This document shows, one piece after another, positions 15,750 to 26,058 of a stretch of DNA of 64,000 bases. The number at the start of each line of letters is the position of its first letter. Positions within the stretch are counted from its first letter, which is position 1. The stretch is from the NCBI RefSeq assembly GCF_015550425.1, contig NZ_JADNAT010000003.1, forward strand, positions 62,001 to 126,000, written 5' to 3'. The stretch comes from Clostridium sp. 1001275B_160808_H3. Its GTDB lineage: Bacteria > Bacillota > Clostridia > Clostridiales > Clostridiaceae. A model generated the notes under the pieces. The model saw only the letters and a list, made by a program, of their open reading frames with translations, was not told the DNA's origin and ran no database searches. The translations under genes and the position numbers were made by a program.

Positions 15750-18668
15750 GTGATATATAGACTTGGAATAGATGCAGGTTCAACTACAGTAAAATTAGTA
15801 TTATTAGATGAAAATGATAATGTAATTTATAAGACTTATAAGAGGCACCTTACAAAAGTAAGAGAAACTATATTAGAAGAAATAAAATTAATAAAGAGCT
15901 TATTAGTGAATAATGTGATAAAAGTTTCTATAACAGGTTCATCTGGATATGGTGTTGCTAAAGATACAAATATTTCTTTTGTTCAAGAAGTTTTCGCAAC
16001 AACCATTGGTGTAAAAAAATTATTTAATAATATTGATGTTGTCATTGAATTAGGTGGAGAAGATGCAAAAATAATTTATTTGACTAATGGTCTAGAAGAA
16101 AGAATGAATTCAAGCTGTGCAGGTGGAACAGGTGCTTTTATAGACCAAATGGCAAGTTTAATGGGGATAACAGTTGAAGAATTAGATAAAATTAGTTTGC
16201 AATATAATAACATATATCCAATTGCATCAAGATGTGGAGTGTTTGCAAAATCGGATGTTCAGCCTTTATTAAATCAAGGAGCAAGTAAGGCAGATATTGC
16301 TGCAAGTATTTATGAAGCAGTAGTAAATCAAACAATTGGGGGGCTTGCTCAAGGTAGAGAAATAAAGGGGAATATATTATTTTTAGGCGGTCCATTATAT
16401 TTTTATAAAGGACTTAGAGAAAGGTTTATAAAAAATTTAAACTTGAAGGATGAAGAAGCAATAGTGCCTGATGATGCAGAAGTTTTTGTGGCAAGAGGAG
16501 CTGCCTTATTTGCAGATAGTGAAGATAAAACATATACATATGAAAAGTTAATTTCAAAGCTATCATATTCTAATAATATAAATATAGATATGAAAAGGGA
16601 TATTAAACCTTTATTTTCTAGTAATGAAGAGTATAAGAAATTTATAGAAAGACATAATAAGGCCAAAGTATTAGATAGAGATATAAATAACTTTAAAGGT
16701 GATGTATACTTAGGGATAGATGCAGGAAGTACTACTACTAAACTTGTTCTCATAGATAAAAATGATAATATTTTATATAATTACTATGCTCATAATGAAG
16801 GAAATCCAGTTAAAGTAATAAAAGAGCAGTTAGGTTATATTTATGACAACTTTGTAGATAAAATAAATATAAAAGGAAGTTCCGTTACTGGTTATGGAGA
16901 AGAATTGATAAAAAAAGGCTTTGGAATAGATTTTGGAATAGTTGAAACACTAGCACACTATATAGCTGCAAGTAGATTTGATCCAGAAGTAGATTTTATA
17001 CTTGATATTGGTGGACAAGATATAAAATGTTTTGAAATAGAAAACAAATCAATAAAAAGTATAATTTTAAATGAAGCTTGTTCTTCTGGATGTGGATCTT
17101 TTATAGAAACCTTTGCAAAAGCAATGGGATATGATGTTGAAAGTTTTTCAAAACTTGGATTATTTGCAAAGCATCCAGCAGATTTAGGATCTAGATGTAC
17201 TGTTTTTATGAATTCCTCTGTAAAGCAAGCTCAGAGAGATGGAGCAACTATTGAGGATGTTTCGGCAGGACTTTCAATGAGTGTTGTTAAAAATGCATTA
17301 TATAAAGTTATTAGGACTAAAAACATAGGAAAGAATGTTATAGTTCAAGGTGGAACTTTATGTAATGATGCTATTTTAAGGAGTTTAGAGCTTGAGTTAG
17401 GTCAAAATGTAATAAGATCTAATATTTCTGGATTAATGGGAGCATATGGAGCTGCTTTATATGCTAAAAGTCAAAATCTTGAAAAATCTAAAATTATAGA
17501 TAAAGACAGTATTAAAAATTTTAATCATGAATCTAAAGCTGCAAAGTGTGGACTATGTACGAATAAATGTAATTTAACTATAAATACATTTACTGGTGGT
17601 AAAAAATATATATCAGGAAACAGATGTTCAAAACCAACTGGAAAATATAATGATAATAATATCCCCAATATTTATGAATATAAAAACAATAAGATTATGA
17701 AATATGCTAATAATAATGGGTCAAAAGATACTATCGGGATTCCAATGGTTTTAAATATGTATGAAAATTTACCTTTCTTTGTAAGGTTTTTTAATGAATT
17801 AGACATTAAAGTAGTTTTATCAGATGCCTCATCAAAAAGACTTTATTTAAAAGGACAACATACTATTCCATCAGATACAGCATGTTATCCCGCAAAACTT
17901 AGTCATGGACATGTTGAAAGTATTATAAGTAAAGGTATAAAAAATATTTTTTACCCTTGCATGACATATAATTTTGATGAGGGAATATCAGATAACTGTT
18001 TTAATTGCCCAGTTGTAGCATATTATCCAGAAGTTTTAAAAAATAATATTTCTAAATTAAAAGATTTTAATTATATAAGTCCTTATTTAGATTTAAATTC
18101 AAGTAAAAGTACAGTTGATAATTTATATAATTCTTTAAAGGATTTATATCCATGGATAACCAAAAGGAAAGTAAAAGTAGCTTATGAAAGAGCAATTGAA
18201 GAATATGAACAATATAAATTAGATATTTTAGAAAAAGGAAAGTCTGCAATTAAATATGCTAGAGACAATAATTTATTAATTGTCGTTTTAGCTGGAAGAC
18301 CATATCACGTAGACAAAGAAATAAATCATGGAATAGATAAAATGATGAATTCTTTAGGATTAGTAATATTAACTGAAGATTCTATACCAATTGACAAAAA
18401 TAATAGAGAAGTAAAAATGTTAAATCAATGGACATATCAAGCGAGATTATTTAATGCAGCAAAGTTCGTAGCAAATAATGACGATATGCAATTAGTTCAA
18501 TTAGTTTCATTTGGATGTGGAACAGATGCAATAACTGCTGATGAAACTAAAAGAGTTTTGGAAAGTAATGGTAAATTATACACTCAATTAAAAATAGATG
18601 AAACTAGTAATTTAGGCGCAGCAAAAATTAGAATAAGAAGTATGGTTGAAGCAATTAAAAGTAGGTGA
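15750..18668 (+). CDS. acyl-CoA dehydratase activase-related protein (double BcrAD/BadFG + DUF2229)
   Basis: This 972-residue protein starts at GTG 15750 after AGAGGTGGGGG. It has two tandem ASKHA ATPase modules of the HgdC/BcrAD type: GIDAGSTTVKLV at residue 5 with SSCAGGTGAF, and GIDAGSTTTKLV near 323 with ACSSGCGSF. In HgdC-type activators such Cys residues hold a [4Fe-4S] cluster between subunits and ATP hydrolysis drives one-electron transfer. A CGLCTNKC cluster motif follows near residue 600, then a DUF2229-like region. No substrate enzyme such as a CoA transferase is nearby. The role is probably ATP-driven reduction of an unknown target. Confidence 0.8.
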   Translation: MIYRLGIDAGSTTVKLVLLDENDNVIYKTYKRHLTKVRETILEEIKLIKSLLVNNVIKVSITGSSGYGVAKDTNISFVQEVFATTIGVKKLFNNIDVVIELGGEDAKIIYLTNGLEERMNSSCAGGTGAFIDQMASLMGITVEELDKISLQYNNIYPIASRCGVFAKSDVQPLLNQGASKADIAASIYEAVVNQTIGGLAQGREIKGNILFLGGPLYFYKGLRERFIKNLNLKDEEAIVPDDAEVFVARGAALFADSEDKTYTYEKLISKLSYSNNINIDMKRDIKPLFSSNEEYKKFIERHNKAKVLDRDINNFKGDVYLGIDAGSTTTKLVLIDKNDNILYNYYAHNEGNPVKVIKEQLGYIYDNFVDKINIKGSSVTGYGEELIKKGFGIDFGIVETLAHYIAASRFDPEVDFILDIGGQDIKCFEIENKSIKSIILNEACSSGCGSFIETFAKAMGYDVESFSKLGLFAKHPADLGSRCTVFMNSSVKQAQRDGATIEDVSAGLSMSVVKNALYKVIRTKNIGKNVIVQGGTLCNDAILRSLELELGQNVIRSNISGLMGAYGAALYAKSQNLEKSKIIDKDSIKNFNHESKAAKCGLCTNKCNLTINTFTGGKKYISGNRCSKPTGKYNDNNIPNIYEYKNNKIMKYANNNGSKDTIGIPMVLNMYENLPFFVRFFNELDIKVVLSDASSKRLYLKGQHTIPSDTACYPAKLSHGHVESIISKGIKNIFYPCMTYNFDEGISDNCFNCPVVAYYPEVLKNNISKLKDFNYISPYLDLNSSKSTVDNLYNSLKDLYPWITKRKVKVAYERAIEEYEQYKLDILEKGKSAIKYARDNNLLIVVLAGRPYHVDKEINHGIDKMMNSLGLVILTEDSIPIDKNNREVKMLNQWTYQARLFNAAKFVANNDDMQLVQLVSFGCGTDAITADETKRVLESNGKLYTQLKIDETSNLGAAKIRIRSMVEAIKSR

Positions 18669-18673
18669 GAACA

Positions 18674-19915
18674 ATGAATTATGAATATAAAGTTTTTACA
18701 AAAGAAATGAAGGAAAATTATAAAATTTTAGCACCCAATATGCTACCAATTCATTTTAGAATATTAGATAAAATTTTAAAAGATTATGGTTTTGATATAG
18801 AGTTTTTAGAAGATGATGTATCTAAAATAATAGATTCAGGTCTTAAATATTCAAATAACGATATATGTTATCCAGCCATGATAGTAATTGGACAATTTAT
18901 TTCAGCTTTACAAAGTGGCAAATATGATATAAACAAAACTGCTTTACTTATGTCGCAAACAGGGGGAGGATGCAGGGCTTCTAATTATATCCATTTAATT
19001 AGAAAAGCTTTAGAAAATAGTGGTTTTGGTAATGTACCAGCTATTGGTTTAAGTTTGACAGGAATTGAAAAACATCCAGGATTAAAATTAAGCCCATCAG
19101 TTATTTTGAAAGCTGTTTATGCAGTATTATATGGTGATTTAATAATGTGTTTATATAATAAAGTTAAGCCTTATGAAATTAATCATGGAGAAACAGATAA
19201 AACCTTAGAAGAAATGATAAATTATTTAAATGAAAAATTTTCAGGGATAAAATATATGAGTATTTCTAAAATTTCAAAAGTAATAATAAAAACTTTTGAT
19301 AAAATTAGTATAAATAAGAAAGAAAAAATAAAAGTAGGAATTGTTGGAGAAATATATATGAAATACTCAAGGATGGGAAATAACCATTTAGAAGAATTCT
19401 TAATCAAAGAAGACGCAGAAGTCGTACAATCTGGACTTATGGATTTTGTTAATTACTGTATTTTAAATACAATAATAGATTATAAGTTATATAAAAGAGG
19501 ATTTATAAAATCTAAATTAGCTAAGGTAGCTTATAAATTAATTTTAAGCCTTCAAAGAAAAATAAATAAAAATATAGAAAACTATTCAAAATTTGAAGCA
19601 CCTACAGATTTTGATGAAGTTAGAAAAATGGCGGATGGTTATATAGGTTATGGAGTAAAAATGGGTGAAGGATGGTTATTAGTTGCGAATATGCTAGAAC
19701 TTATAAATACAGGTGCTAAAAATATAATTTGTGCTGAACCTTTTGGTTGTTTGCCTAATCATATAGTAGGAAGAGGAGCTATTAGAAAAATACTAGATAA
19801 GAATCCTGATGCTAATATAGTTGTTATAGACTATGACCCATCACAATCGCAAATAAATCAGGAAAATAGAATTAAATTAATGCTATCAAATGCAAAGCTA
19901 AATGTTTACTTATAA
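18674..19915 (+). CDS. 2-hydroxyacyl-CoA dehydratase component-like protein
   Basis: This 413-residue protein starts at ATG 18674, with AGGTGAG 7 bases upstream and overlapping the previous stop region; a GTG at 18665 is less likely. NNDICYPAMI, GGGCRASNYI and AEPFGCLPNHIVGRG place Cys residues as in the HgdA/B family that binds an Fe-S cluster (including double-cubane proteins). In many clostridia, as far as I recall, this region is fused to the preceding activase as one protein of about 1400 residues; here it is a separate frame. It likely forms the electron-accepting part of the same complex. A terminator follows. Confidence 0.7.
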   Translation: MNYEYKVFTKEMKENYKILAPNMLPIHFRILDKILKDYGFDIEFLEDDVSKIIDSGLKYSNNDICYPAMIVIGQFISALQSGKYDINKTALLMSQTGGGCRASNYIHLIRKALENSGFGNVPAIGLSLTGIEKHPGLKLSPSVILKAVYAVLYGDLIMCLYNKVKPYEINHGETDKTLEEMINYLNEKFSGIKYMSISKISKVIIKTFDKISINKKEKIKVGIVGEIYMKYSRMGNNHLEEFLIKEDAEVVQSGLMDFVNYCILNTIIDYKLYKRGFIKSKLAKVAYKLILSLQRKINKNIENYSKFEAPTDFDEVRKMADGYIGYGVKMGEGWLLVANMLELINTGAKNIICAEPFGCLPNHIVGRGAIRKILDKNPDANIVVIDYDPSQSQINQENRIKLMLSNAKLNVYL

Positions 19916-19935
19916 TTTAAAAACTATTTACAAAT

Positions 19936-19980
19936 AAGCTATATCTATAAGTTATTATAATAGATATAGCTTTTATTTTG
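19936..19980 (+). terminator. terminator of the dehydratase-like operon
   Basis: AAGCTATATCTA / TAGATATAGCTT (19936-19947 and 19961-19972) is followed by a T-rich tail. Confidence 0.85.
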
Positions 19981-20091
19981 CATATATAATGATGTAGATT
20001 ATACAAAAAATGATGATAAAAATAAATTTATATAGTATACTTATTTTGAATAATTTATGAATAACCATTAGTATGGTAGAGGGGAAAAAAG

Positions 20092-21036
20092 ATGACTAAA
20101 AATAAACACTTTTTTGTGATAAATCCTGAAGCAGGTAAAGTTAATGTTTCAGAAAAAATAAGTAATGATATAAATGAAATATTTAAAGATTCATCTGAAG
20201 AATATACAATTTATATAACAAAAGGTAAAAATGATGCTACTAATTATGCAAAGAAAATATGTGAAAGTGAAGAAGGAAACTTAAAGTTTTATGCTTGTGG
20301 AGGAGATGGAACTTTAAATGAAGTAATTAACGGAATTATTGGTTATGAAAATGTAAGTGTTTCAGTTATTCCATATGGGACAGGCAATGATTTTGTAAGG
20401 AATTTTGAATCTGAAATAAATTTTTATGATATAAATATGCATATAGAGTCAAATATTAAAGAAGTTGACTTATTAAAGGTAAATGGACTTTATTCTGTGA
20501 ATTTATGTAATATAGGTTTTGATGCAAAAGTTGCAGAAAATATGGTTAAATTCAAAAGATTTCCGCTTATAAGTGGACAAGGCGCCTATACACTTTCAGT
20601 ATTTTATTCATTATTTCACAAGATGTATAATACATTTGATATAATGATAGATGGATCCGAATCAATTCATGGTGATTTTTTATTGTGTGCCGTTGCCAAT
20701 GGAAAATCTTATGGAGGCGGTTATATGGGAGCTCCATTAGCAGAAGTTAATGATGGTTTGATAGATTTATGTATTATTAAAAAAGTTTCAAGATTAAAGT
20801 TAGTAAAATTAATAAAACTTTACAAAGAAGGAAAACATCTTGAAAGTGATGAATTAAAGGAATATGTTATTTATAAAAAATGTAAAAGTGTAAATATAAA
20901 ATCTAAAGAAAAGTTTACAATATGTGTTGATGGAGAAATTTTTACTAATGACAATTTAAGTATTTCTCTTGAAAGTAAAGTAATTAAATTTCTTATACCA
21001 AATAAAGAAATAGATGCGGAAATAAATTTGATATAA
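20092..21036 (+). CDS. DagK/YegS/BmrU-family lipid kinase
   Basis: This 314-residue protein has the diacylglycerol-kinase catalytic fold: NPEAGK at residues 9-14, the nucleotide loop GGDGTLNEVINGI (about 69-81) and PYGTGNDFVRNF (about 94-105). Family members phosphorylate diacylglycerol or related lipids at the inner membrane face; DgkB recycles diacylglycerol made during lipoteichoic acid synthesis. An LtaS-type gene is present at 37.6-39.4 kb, so this role is plausible but unproven. AGGGG precedes ATG 20092. It is 15 bases before an ABC transporter ATPase gene and may share its transcript. Confidence 0.85.
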   Translation: MTKNKHFFVINPEAGKVNVSEKISNDINEIFKDSSEEYTIYITKGKNDATNYAKKICESEEGNLKFYACGGDGTLNEVINGIIGYENVSVSVIPYGTGNDFVRNFESEINFYDINMHIESNIKEVDLLKVNGLYSVNLCNIGFDAKVAENMVKFKRFPLISGQGAYTLSVFYSLFHKMYNTFDIMIDGSESIHGDFLLCAVANGKSYGGGYMGAPLAEVNDGLIDLCIIKKVSRLKLVKLIKLYKEGKHLESDELKEYVIYKKCKSVNIKSKEKFTICVDGEIFTNDNLSISLESKVIKFLIPNKEIDAEINLI

Positions 21037-21051
21037 AAGTGAGGGATATTT

Positions 21052-21756
21052 TTGAGGAGCTTTATAGAATTTAAAGACGTTAAAAAAACATATAAAATGG
21101 GTGAAGTAAATATTGATGCATTAAGCGGAGTATCATTTAATATTGAAAAAGGTGAATTTGTAATAGTAGCAGGTGCAAGTGGAGCAGGTAAAAGTACTAT
21201 TCTAAATATTTTAGGTGGTATGGATACTGCAACTTCCGGAGATATTATAGTAGATAATAATAAAGTGAGTGAATATTCTGAAAAAGAACTTATCACATAC
21301 AGGCGTTACGATATTGGGTTTGTATTTCAGTTTTACAACTTAGTACAAAATCTCACAGCTTTAGAAAATGTTGAACTTGCTACTCAAATTTGCAAAAATC
21401 CTTTAAATCCTTCGGATATTTTAAATGCAGTTGGACTAGAAAATCGAAAAGATAATTTTCCAGCTCAACTTTCAGGTGGAGAGCAGCAACGTGTTGCTAT
21501 AGCAAGAGCTTTAGCTAAAAATCCAAAATTACTTTTGTGTGATGAGCCAACTGGTGCTTTAGATTATAATACTGGAAAAGCAATATTAAAATTGTTACAA
21601 GATACTTGTAGAAAATATAATATGACAGTTGTTATAATAACACATAATCTTGCGTTAACTCCTATGGGAGATAAGGTTATAAAAGTAAAAAATGGAATGA
21701 TTGAAAGTATTACATTAAACGAAAATCCTATTCCAGTGGAAAGGATTGAATGGTAA
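21052..21756 (+). CDS. MacB/LolD-type ABC transporter ATPase
   Basis: This 234-residue ATPase starts at TTG 21052, with GAGGGA about 6 bases upstream. Walker A is GASGAGKST (about 43-51), the signature [15 protein letters not shown], Walker [13 protein letters not shown] and switch His in IITHN. The Q-loop VFQFYNLV and the DEPTGALD form are typical of ATPases that pair with FtsX-like permeases (MacB, LolD, BceA). These use ATP for mechanical work across the membrane rather than simple transport. The matching permease gene overlaps its stop codon. Confidence 0.92.
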   Translation: MRSFIEFKDVKKTYKMGEVNIDALSGVSFNIEKGEFVIVAGASGAGKSTILNILGGMDTATSGDIIVDNNKVSEYSEKELITYRRYDIGFVFQFYNLVQNLTALENVELATQICKNPLNPSDILNAVGLENRKDNFPAQLSGGEQQRVAIARALAKNPKLLLCDEPTGALDYNTGKAILKLLQDTCRKYNMTVVIITHNLALTPMGDKVIKVKNGMIESITLNENPIPVERIEW

Positions 21757-24700
21757 TGTTTAAAAATGCTTTTATGAAAGATGTTATTGGAGACATTAAA
21801 AAGTCAAAAGGAAGATTTTTTTCTATATTTGCAATAATAGCATTAGGAGTTGCTTTCTTTTCAGGTATAAAAGTATCTCCTGTTGATATGAAAAGAACAG
21901 CAGACAAGTATTATGATGATTATAATTTTATGGATTTAACTTTATACTCTACTTTAGGATTTACAGATGATGATATAGCTGAGTTAAGTAAAGTTAATGG
22001 TGTTTTAGATGTATTTCCTACTTATTCATTAGATGCTATAACTACTATAGATTCTTCAGAAAATGTATTAAAAGTTATGGGAATACCTTTAAATAGTGAT
22101 AGCTATGTAAATAAATATAAATTAATTGAAGGAAAGCTTCCGGAAAACCCAAATGAATGTGTTTTAGAAGCTGGAAAGTTAGAATCTTTAAAATTATCTA
22201 TAGGAAGTAAAATAAAGCTTGAATCTGGGACAAGTGAATTATTAAGTGATAAATTAGAAATTGTTGAATATGAAGTTGTAGGTAAAGTACAAACTCCTTA
22301 TTATTTATCCTTTGAAAAAGGTACATCGAGTATAGGATCAGGGAAAATATCTAGTTTTATTGTTATTCCACAAGAAAATTTTAAAATACCAGCATATACT
22401 GAGGCATATGTAACAGTAGATGGTGCTAAAAAGTTAAATTCATATTCAGATAAATATTTTAATTTAATTGACAATGTAAGATATCCCTTAGAAGAGCTAG
22501 GTGAGGATAGAGCTAGCATTAGATATAATGAAATAGTTAGTGAAGCAAATAAGAAAATAATTGAAGGTAAAGAGGAACTAGAGAATCAAAAAATTAAAGG
22601 TAAAGAAGAATTAGATAAGGCTAAGAAAAAACTAGAAGAGTCAGAAATTGCTTTAAAGGATGGGGAAAGTGAACTAGCAAAAAAAGAAAATGAATTTAAT
22701 GTTTCAATTATGAAAGCTGAAAATCAAATTTCTTTGTCAGAATATACAATAAGCGATGGTAAAGTTGCCTTAGAATCTGCAAAAAATGCTTTTCAAGCTG
22801 AAAAGTTAAATGCAGAAAAACAAATGGATATTGCTAAAAGCACTCTTTTAACATTGAATGATACTAAAACAAGCCTAAATGAAGAAATTACTAAAGTAAA
22901 ATTAGCTTTAAAAGTTCCTAATATTTCAGAAGAAGAAAAAAATAAGCTAAATATTCAACTAGAAGTTTTAACTAGAAGCATGGATGAATTAGTTAAGGGT
23001 ATAGAATATATCAGTAATGAAATTCAAAGTGGAGAAGAAAAGTTAAGATTAGCAGAAAGTGAAATTACAAATAAAGAAAATGAATTAATAAATGGTGAAA
23101 AACTTTTAAATGAAAAGAAAATCCAATTAGAAGTTTCTAAAAATGAAGCAGTTAATCAATTTGAAAGTTCAAAGCTACAATTAGAAAATGGAAAAAATGA
23201 ACTACAAAAAGGAAAAGAGGAGTACGAAAAATCTAAAGAAACCTTTGAAAGAGAAATTGCTTCTGCTGAAGCAAAAATTAAAAAGGCAGAAAATGATGTA
23301 AAAAGTATTGAAGAACCTAGTTGGTATATATTAGACAGAAATAGTCATTATTCATATGTAGATTATAAAAATAATGCTGATAGTATAGATAAATTAGCTA
23401 GGATATTTCCAGTATTCTTCTTTTTAGTTGCTGCTTTAATATGTTTAACAACAATGACTAGAATGGTAGATGAACAAAGAATAAATATAGGAACTTTAAA
23501 AGCTTTAGGATATTCAAAATCTAAAATTGTATCAAAGTATCTAATATATTCTTTCTTAGCTAGTTTTTTAGGTAGTATAGTAGGACTTGCAATAGGATTA
23601 ACTGTATTTCCAATAGTAGTTTTTGATGCCTATGGTATTATGTACACTTTACCTAAAGTTGAATTAGAATTTAATATACCAATAGCAATTTCTATAACTG
23701 TAATAGCTATCTTAGTAACTACTTTATCTTCATTCTTTGCATGCTACAAAGAGTTATCAGAAACTCCGTCAGCTCTTATGAGGCCTAAAGCTCCTAAGAA
23801 TGGGAAAAGAATACTAGTTGAAAGAGTTAATTTCATTTGGAGTAAATTAAGCTTTATCGGTAAAGTAACAGTAAGAAATATATTTAGATATAAGAAGAGA
23901 TTCTTTATGACTGTTTTTGGTATTGCTGGATGTACAGCTTTAATTGTCACTGGCTTTGGAATAAAAGATTCAATAAAGACTATAGTTGATAAGCAATATG
24001 GAGATATATTTAAATATAACTTAACTATAAATATAGATAAAGATGCAAGTGATTTAGAAAAACAAGATATTTTTTCAGATATAAGTAGTTTGAAAGAGGT
24101 AGATAAACTACTAATGGTACAATCAGAAAGTGCTAAAATAGTTACTGATGACGGAGATAAAGATATTTATATAATAGTTCCTGAGTCCTTAGATAAATTT
24201 GATCAGTTTATAAACCTAAAAAACAGATTATCTAAAGAAGAGATTAAGTTAAAAAACGATGGAGTTATATTATCAGAAAAAGCTGCAAAGAAAGCAAATG
24301 TTAAACTTGGTGATGAAGTAAAAATTAAAGTTAATAATAGAGAAATTTTAATGAACGTTTCTGGGATTGCAGAAAATTATACATTTAATTATGTATATAT
24401 GTCTTCTAAATATTATAAAGAAAAATTTGATATTAACAGTAATTATAATTCTATTTTAGTTAATACCTCTATAATAGAAGATGAAGATAAGTTTTCAAAG
24501 ACAATTATGGAGAAACCTATAGTTAAAAGCGTATCATTTAATGCTGGTATAAAAGATAATTTTGACAATACGATTAAAAGCTTAAATTATGTTGTTTTAG
24601 TAATGATAGTATCTGCAGGAGCATTAGCTTTCGTTGTTCTTTATAATCTAACTAATGTAAATATAAGTGAGAGAATGAGAGAAATTGCCACAATAAAAGT

Positions 24701-24983
24701 ATTAGGCTTTTATGATAATGAAGTATCTGCATATATTTATCGAGAAAATATAATATTGACTTTATTTGGTATTGTTTTCGGTGAATTTTTAGGAATATTC
24801 CTACATAGATTCATAATGGTTACAGTAGAAATGGATAATATTATGTTTGGAAGGAATATTGATTTATTAAGCTTCTTAATTTCAGCATTACTTACAATAA
24901 TATTTGCAGTACTTGTTAATATTGTTATGTATTATAAATTAAAAAAAGTAGAAATGATAGAATCATTAAAATCAGTTGATTAA
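21750..24983 (+). CDS. large FtsX-like permease with coiled-coil extracellular domain
   Basis: This 1077-residue membrane protein has one TM near residues 20-40 and an external domain. That domain includes a long Lys/Glu-rich coiled coil (about 265-520). A cluster of three TMs (about 550-660) is followed by a second FtsX module with a TM near 720, an external domain and three TMs at the C-terminus. It pairs with the overlapping ATPase gene. The long coiled coil suggests reach into the cell wall, as in FtsEX-type hydrolase activation, or peptide export or sensing. Starts at ATG 21750 or ATG 21756 are both possible. No BceRS-like two-component genes are adjacent. A terminator follows. Confidence 0.85.
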   Translation: MVMFKNAFMKDVIGDIKKSKGRFFSIFAIIALGVAFFSGIKVSPVDMKRTADKYYDDYNFMDLTLYSTLGFTDDDIAELSKVNGVLDVFPTYSLDAITTIDSSENVLKVMGIPLNSDSYVNKYKLIEGKLPENPNECVLEAGKLESLKLSIGSKIKLESGTSELLSDKLEIVEYEVVGKVQTPYYLSFEKGTSSIGSGKISSFIVIPQENFKIPAYTEAYVTVDGAKKLNSYSDKYFNLIDNVRYPLEELGEDRASIRYNEIVSEANKKIIEGKEELENQKIKGKEELDKAKKKLEESEIALKDGESELAKKENEFNVSIMKAENQISLSEYTISDGKVALESAKNAFQAEKLNAEKQMDIAKSTLLTLNDTKTSLNEEITKVKLALKVPNISEEEKNKLNIQLEVLTRSMDELVKGIEYISNEIQSGEEKLRLAESEITNKENELINGEKLLNEKKIQLEVSKNEAVNQFESSKLQLENGKNELQKGKEEYEKSKETFEREIASAEAKIKKAENDVKSIEEPSWYILDRNSHYSYVDYKNNADSIDKLARIFPVFFFLVAALICLTTMTRMVDEQRINIGTLKALGYSKSKIVSKYLIYSFLASFLGSIVGLAIGLTVFPIVVFDAYGIMYTLPKVELEFNIPIAISITVIAILVTTLSSFFACYKELSETPSALMRPKAPKNGKRILVERVNFIWSKLSFIGKVTVRNIFRYKKRFFMTVFGIAGCTALIVTGFGIKDSIKTIVDKQYGDIFKYNLTINIDKDASDLEKQDIFSDISSLKEVDKLLMVQSESAKIVTDDGDKDIYIIVPESLDKFDQFINLKNRLSKEEIKLKNDGVILSEKAAKKANVKLGDEVKIKVNNREILMNVSGIAENYTFNYVYMSSKYYKEKFDINSNYNSILVNTSIIEDEDKFSKTIMEKPIVKSVSFNAGIKDNFDNTIKSLNYVVLVMIVSAGALAFVVLYNLTNVNISERMREIATIKVLGFYDNEVSAYIYRENIILTLFGIVFGEFLGIFLHRFIMVTVEMDNIMFGRNIDLLSFLISALLTIIFAVLVNIVMYYKLKKVEMIESLKSVD

Positions 24984-24990
24984 TAAAAAC

Positions 24991-25024
24991 AAGATAGAAG
25001 AACACTCTTCTATCTTATTTTTAT
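24991..25024 (+). terminator. terminator of the ABC/FtsX operon
   Basis: AAGATAGAAGA / TCTTCTATCTT (24991-25001 and 25006-25016) has a 4-base loop and is followed by ATTTTTATT. Confidence 0.9.
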
Positions 25025-25099
25025 TGACTTATATAAAAGAACCATTTTTATTGCAAGGTATATACTATATTATGTATATAAATCTTAGGAGAAATGTTT

Positions 25100-25945
25100 A
25101 TGTCATATAGTGAAATTTATGAGAAAATTGGTTTTAAAAGAGAGATGGAAAGGTTAGAAAAGCAGGCATATTTGGGTTTCGAAAAAGAAATGAGGATGTT
25201 AAAATTATTAGGAGTAAAAGAAGATAGTGATATTTTAGAAGTCGGAAGTGGGCCAGGTTTTTTTACAAAGATATTATTAGATAATTTTAGTAAATGTGAA
25301 GTTACTGCATTAGATAATGATGAAAAACTTCTTGAATTTGCTTATAGTAATCTTAGTAAAGAATATGGTAATAGAGTTAACTTCGTAATTGATGATATTA
25401 CAAATACTTCTATACCAGATAATTATTATGAATGTGTTATTGCTAGATTTGTTTTTCAACATCTTAATAATCCAATTTCGGCACTAAAAGAAATATATAG
25501 GATTCTTAAACCCGGAGGGAAATTAATTATAATTGATATTGATAGTGAACTATGGGGGCTAACATATCCTAAAAATAATTTAATTAAAGCATTAAATGAT
25601 AATTTATCAAAGTTTCAATCTAGTTTAAATGGTAATAGAGAAATTGGAAGAGTACTTATAACTCTTTTAAAATCATTAGGATTTATAAATTACGATATTG
25701 AAGCTATAATAAATCATAGTGATATTTTAGGAAAAGACAATTTTAGATATAAAATAAATAGCAGTATGGTAAGTGATTCAAAATTATCAAAAATCTTAGA
25801 GGAATATAATAACTTCTTTAATTTAAGTTATTCTTCAGTTATGCTATTAAAGCTTTTCTTTTATGGCGAAAAGCCTAAAGAGGTTAGAAAAACTAAAAAA
25901 AATAATGAGCTTAATATAAAAGATAAAGAATCTGAAAATAAATAA
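25100..25945 (+). CDS. class I SAM-dependent methyltransferase
   Basis: This 281-residue protein starts at ATG 25100, 8 bases after AGGAG; ATG 25094 is too close to it. SAM motif I is ILEVGSGPGFFTK (about residues 44-56), with ALDNDEK as the acidic residue after strand 2, and IARFVFQHLNNP / LKPGGKLIIIDID as motifs near strands 4 and 5. This is the Methyltransf_11/25 layout of small-molecule methylases. The C-terminal 25 residues are Lys/Glu/Asn-rich and likely disordered. It is a single-gene unit. The substrate cannot be inferred. Confidence 0.85.
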   Translation: MSYSEIYEKIGFKREMERLEKQAYLGFEKEMRMLKLLGVKEDSDILEVGSGPGFFTKILLDNFSKCEVTALDNDEKLLEFAYSNLSKEYGNRVNFVIDDITNTSIPDNYYECVIARFVFQHLNNPISALKEIYRILKPGGKLIIIDIDSELWGLTYPKNNLIKALNDNLSKFQSSLNGNREIGRVLITLLKSLGFINYDIEAIINHSDILGKDNFRYKINSSMVSDSKLSKILEEYNNFFNLSYSSVMLLKLFFYGEKPKEVRKTKKNNELNIKDKESENK

Positions 25946-26058
25946 CATTAGATTAAGTATTAATGGTAGTATTCCCATTATATACTCCTTTAATACTATG
26001 CTATAAGAGTAGTATAATTAATTAATGATTAATTTGTATTCTTAGGAGGGGAATGGTT

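Noticed and set aside
15750..19915. Classical 2-hydroxyglutarate or lactate fermentation cluster
   Set aside because: CoA-transferase, dehydrogenase and the paired HgdA/HgdB subunits expected in such clusters are absent.
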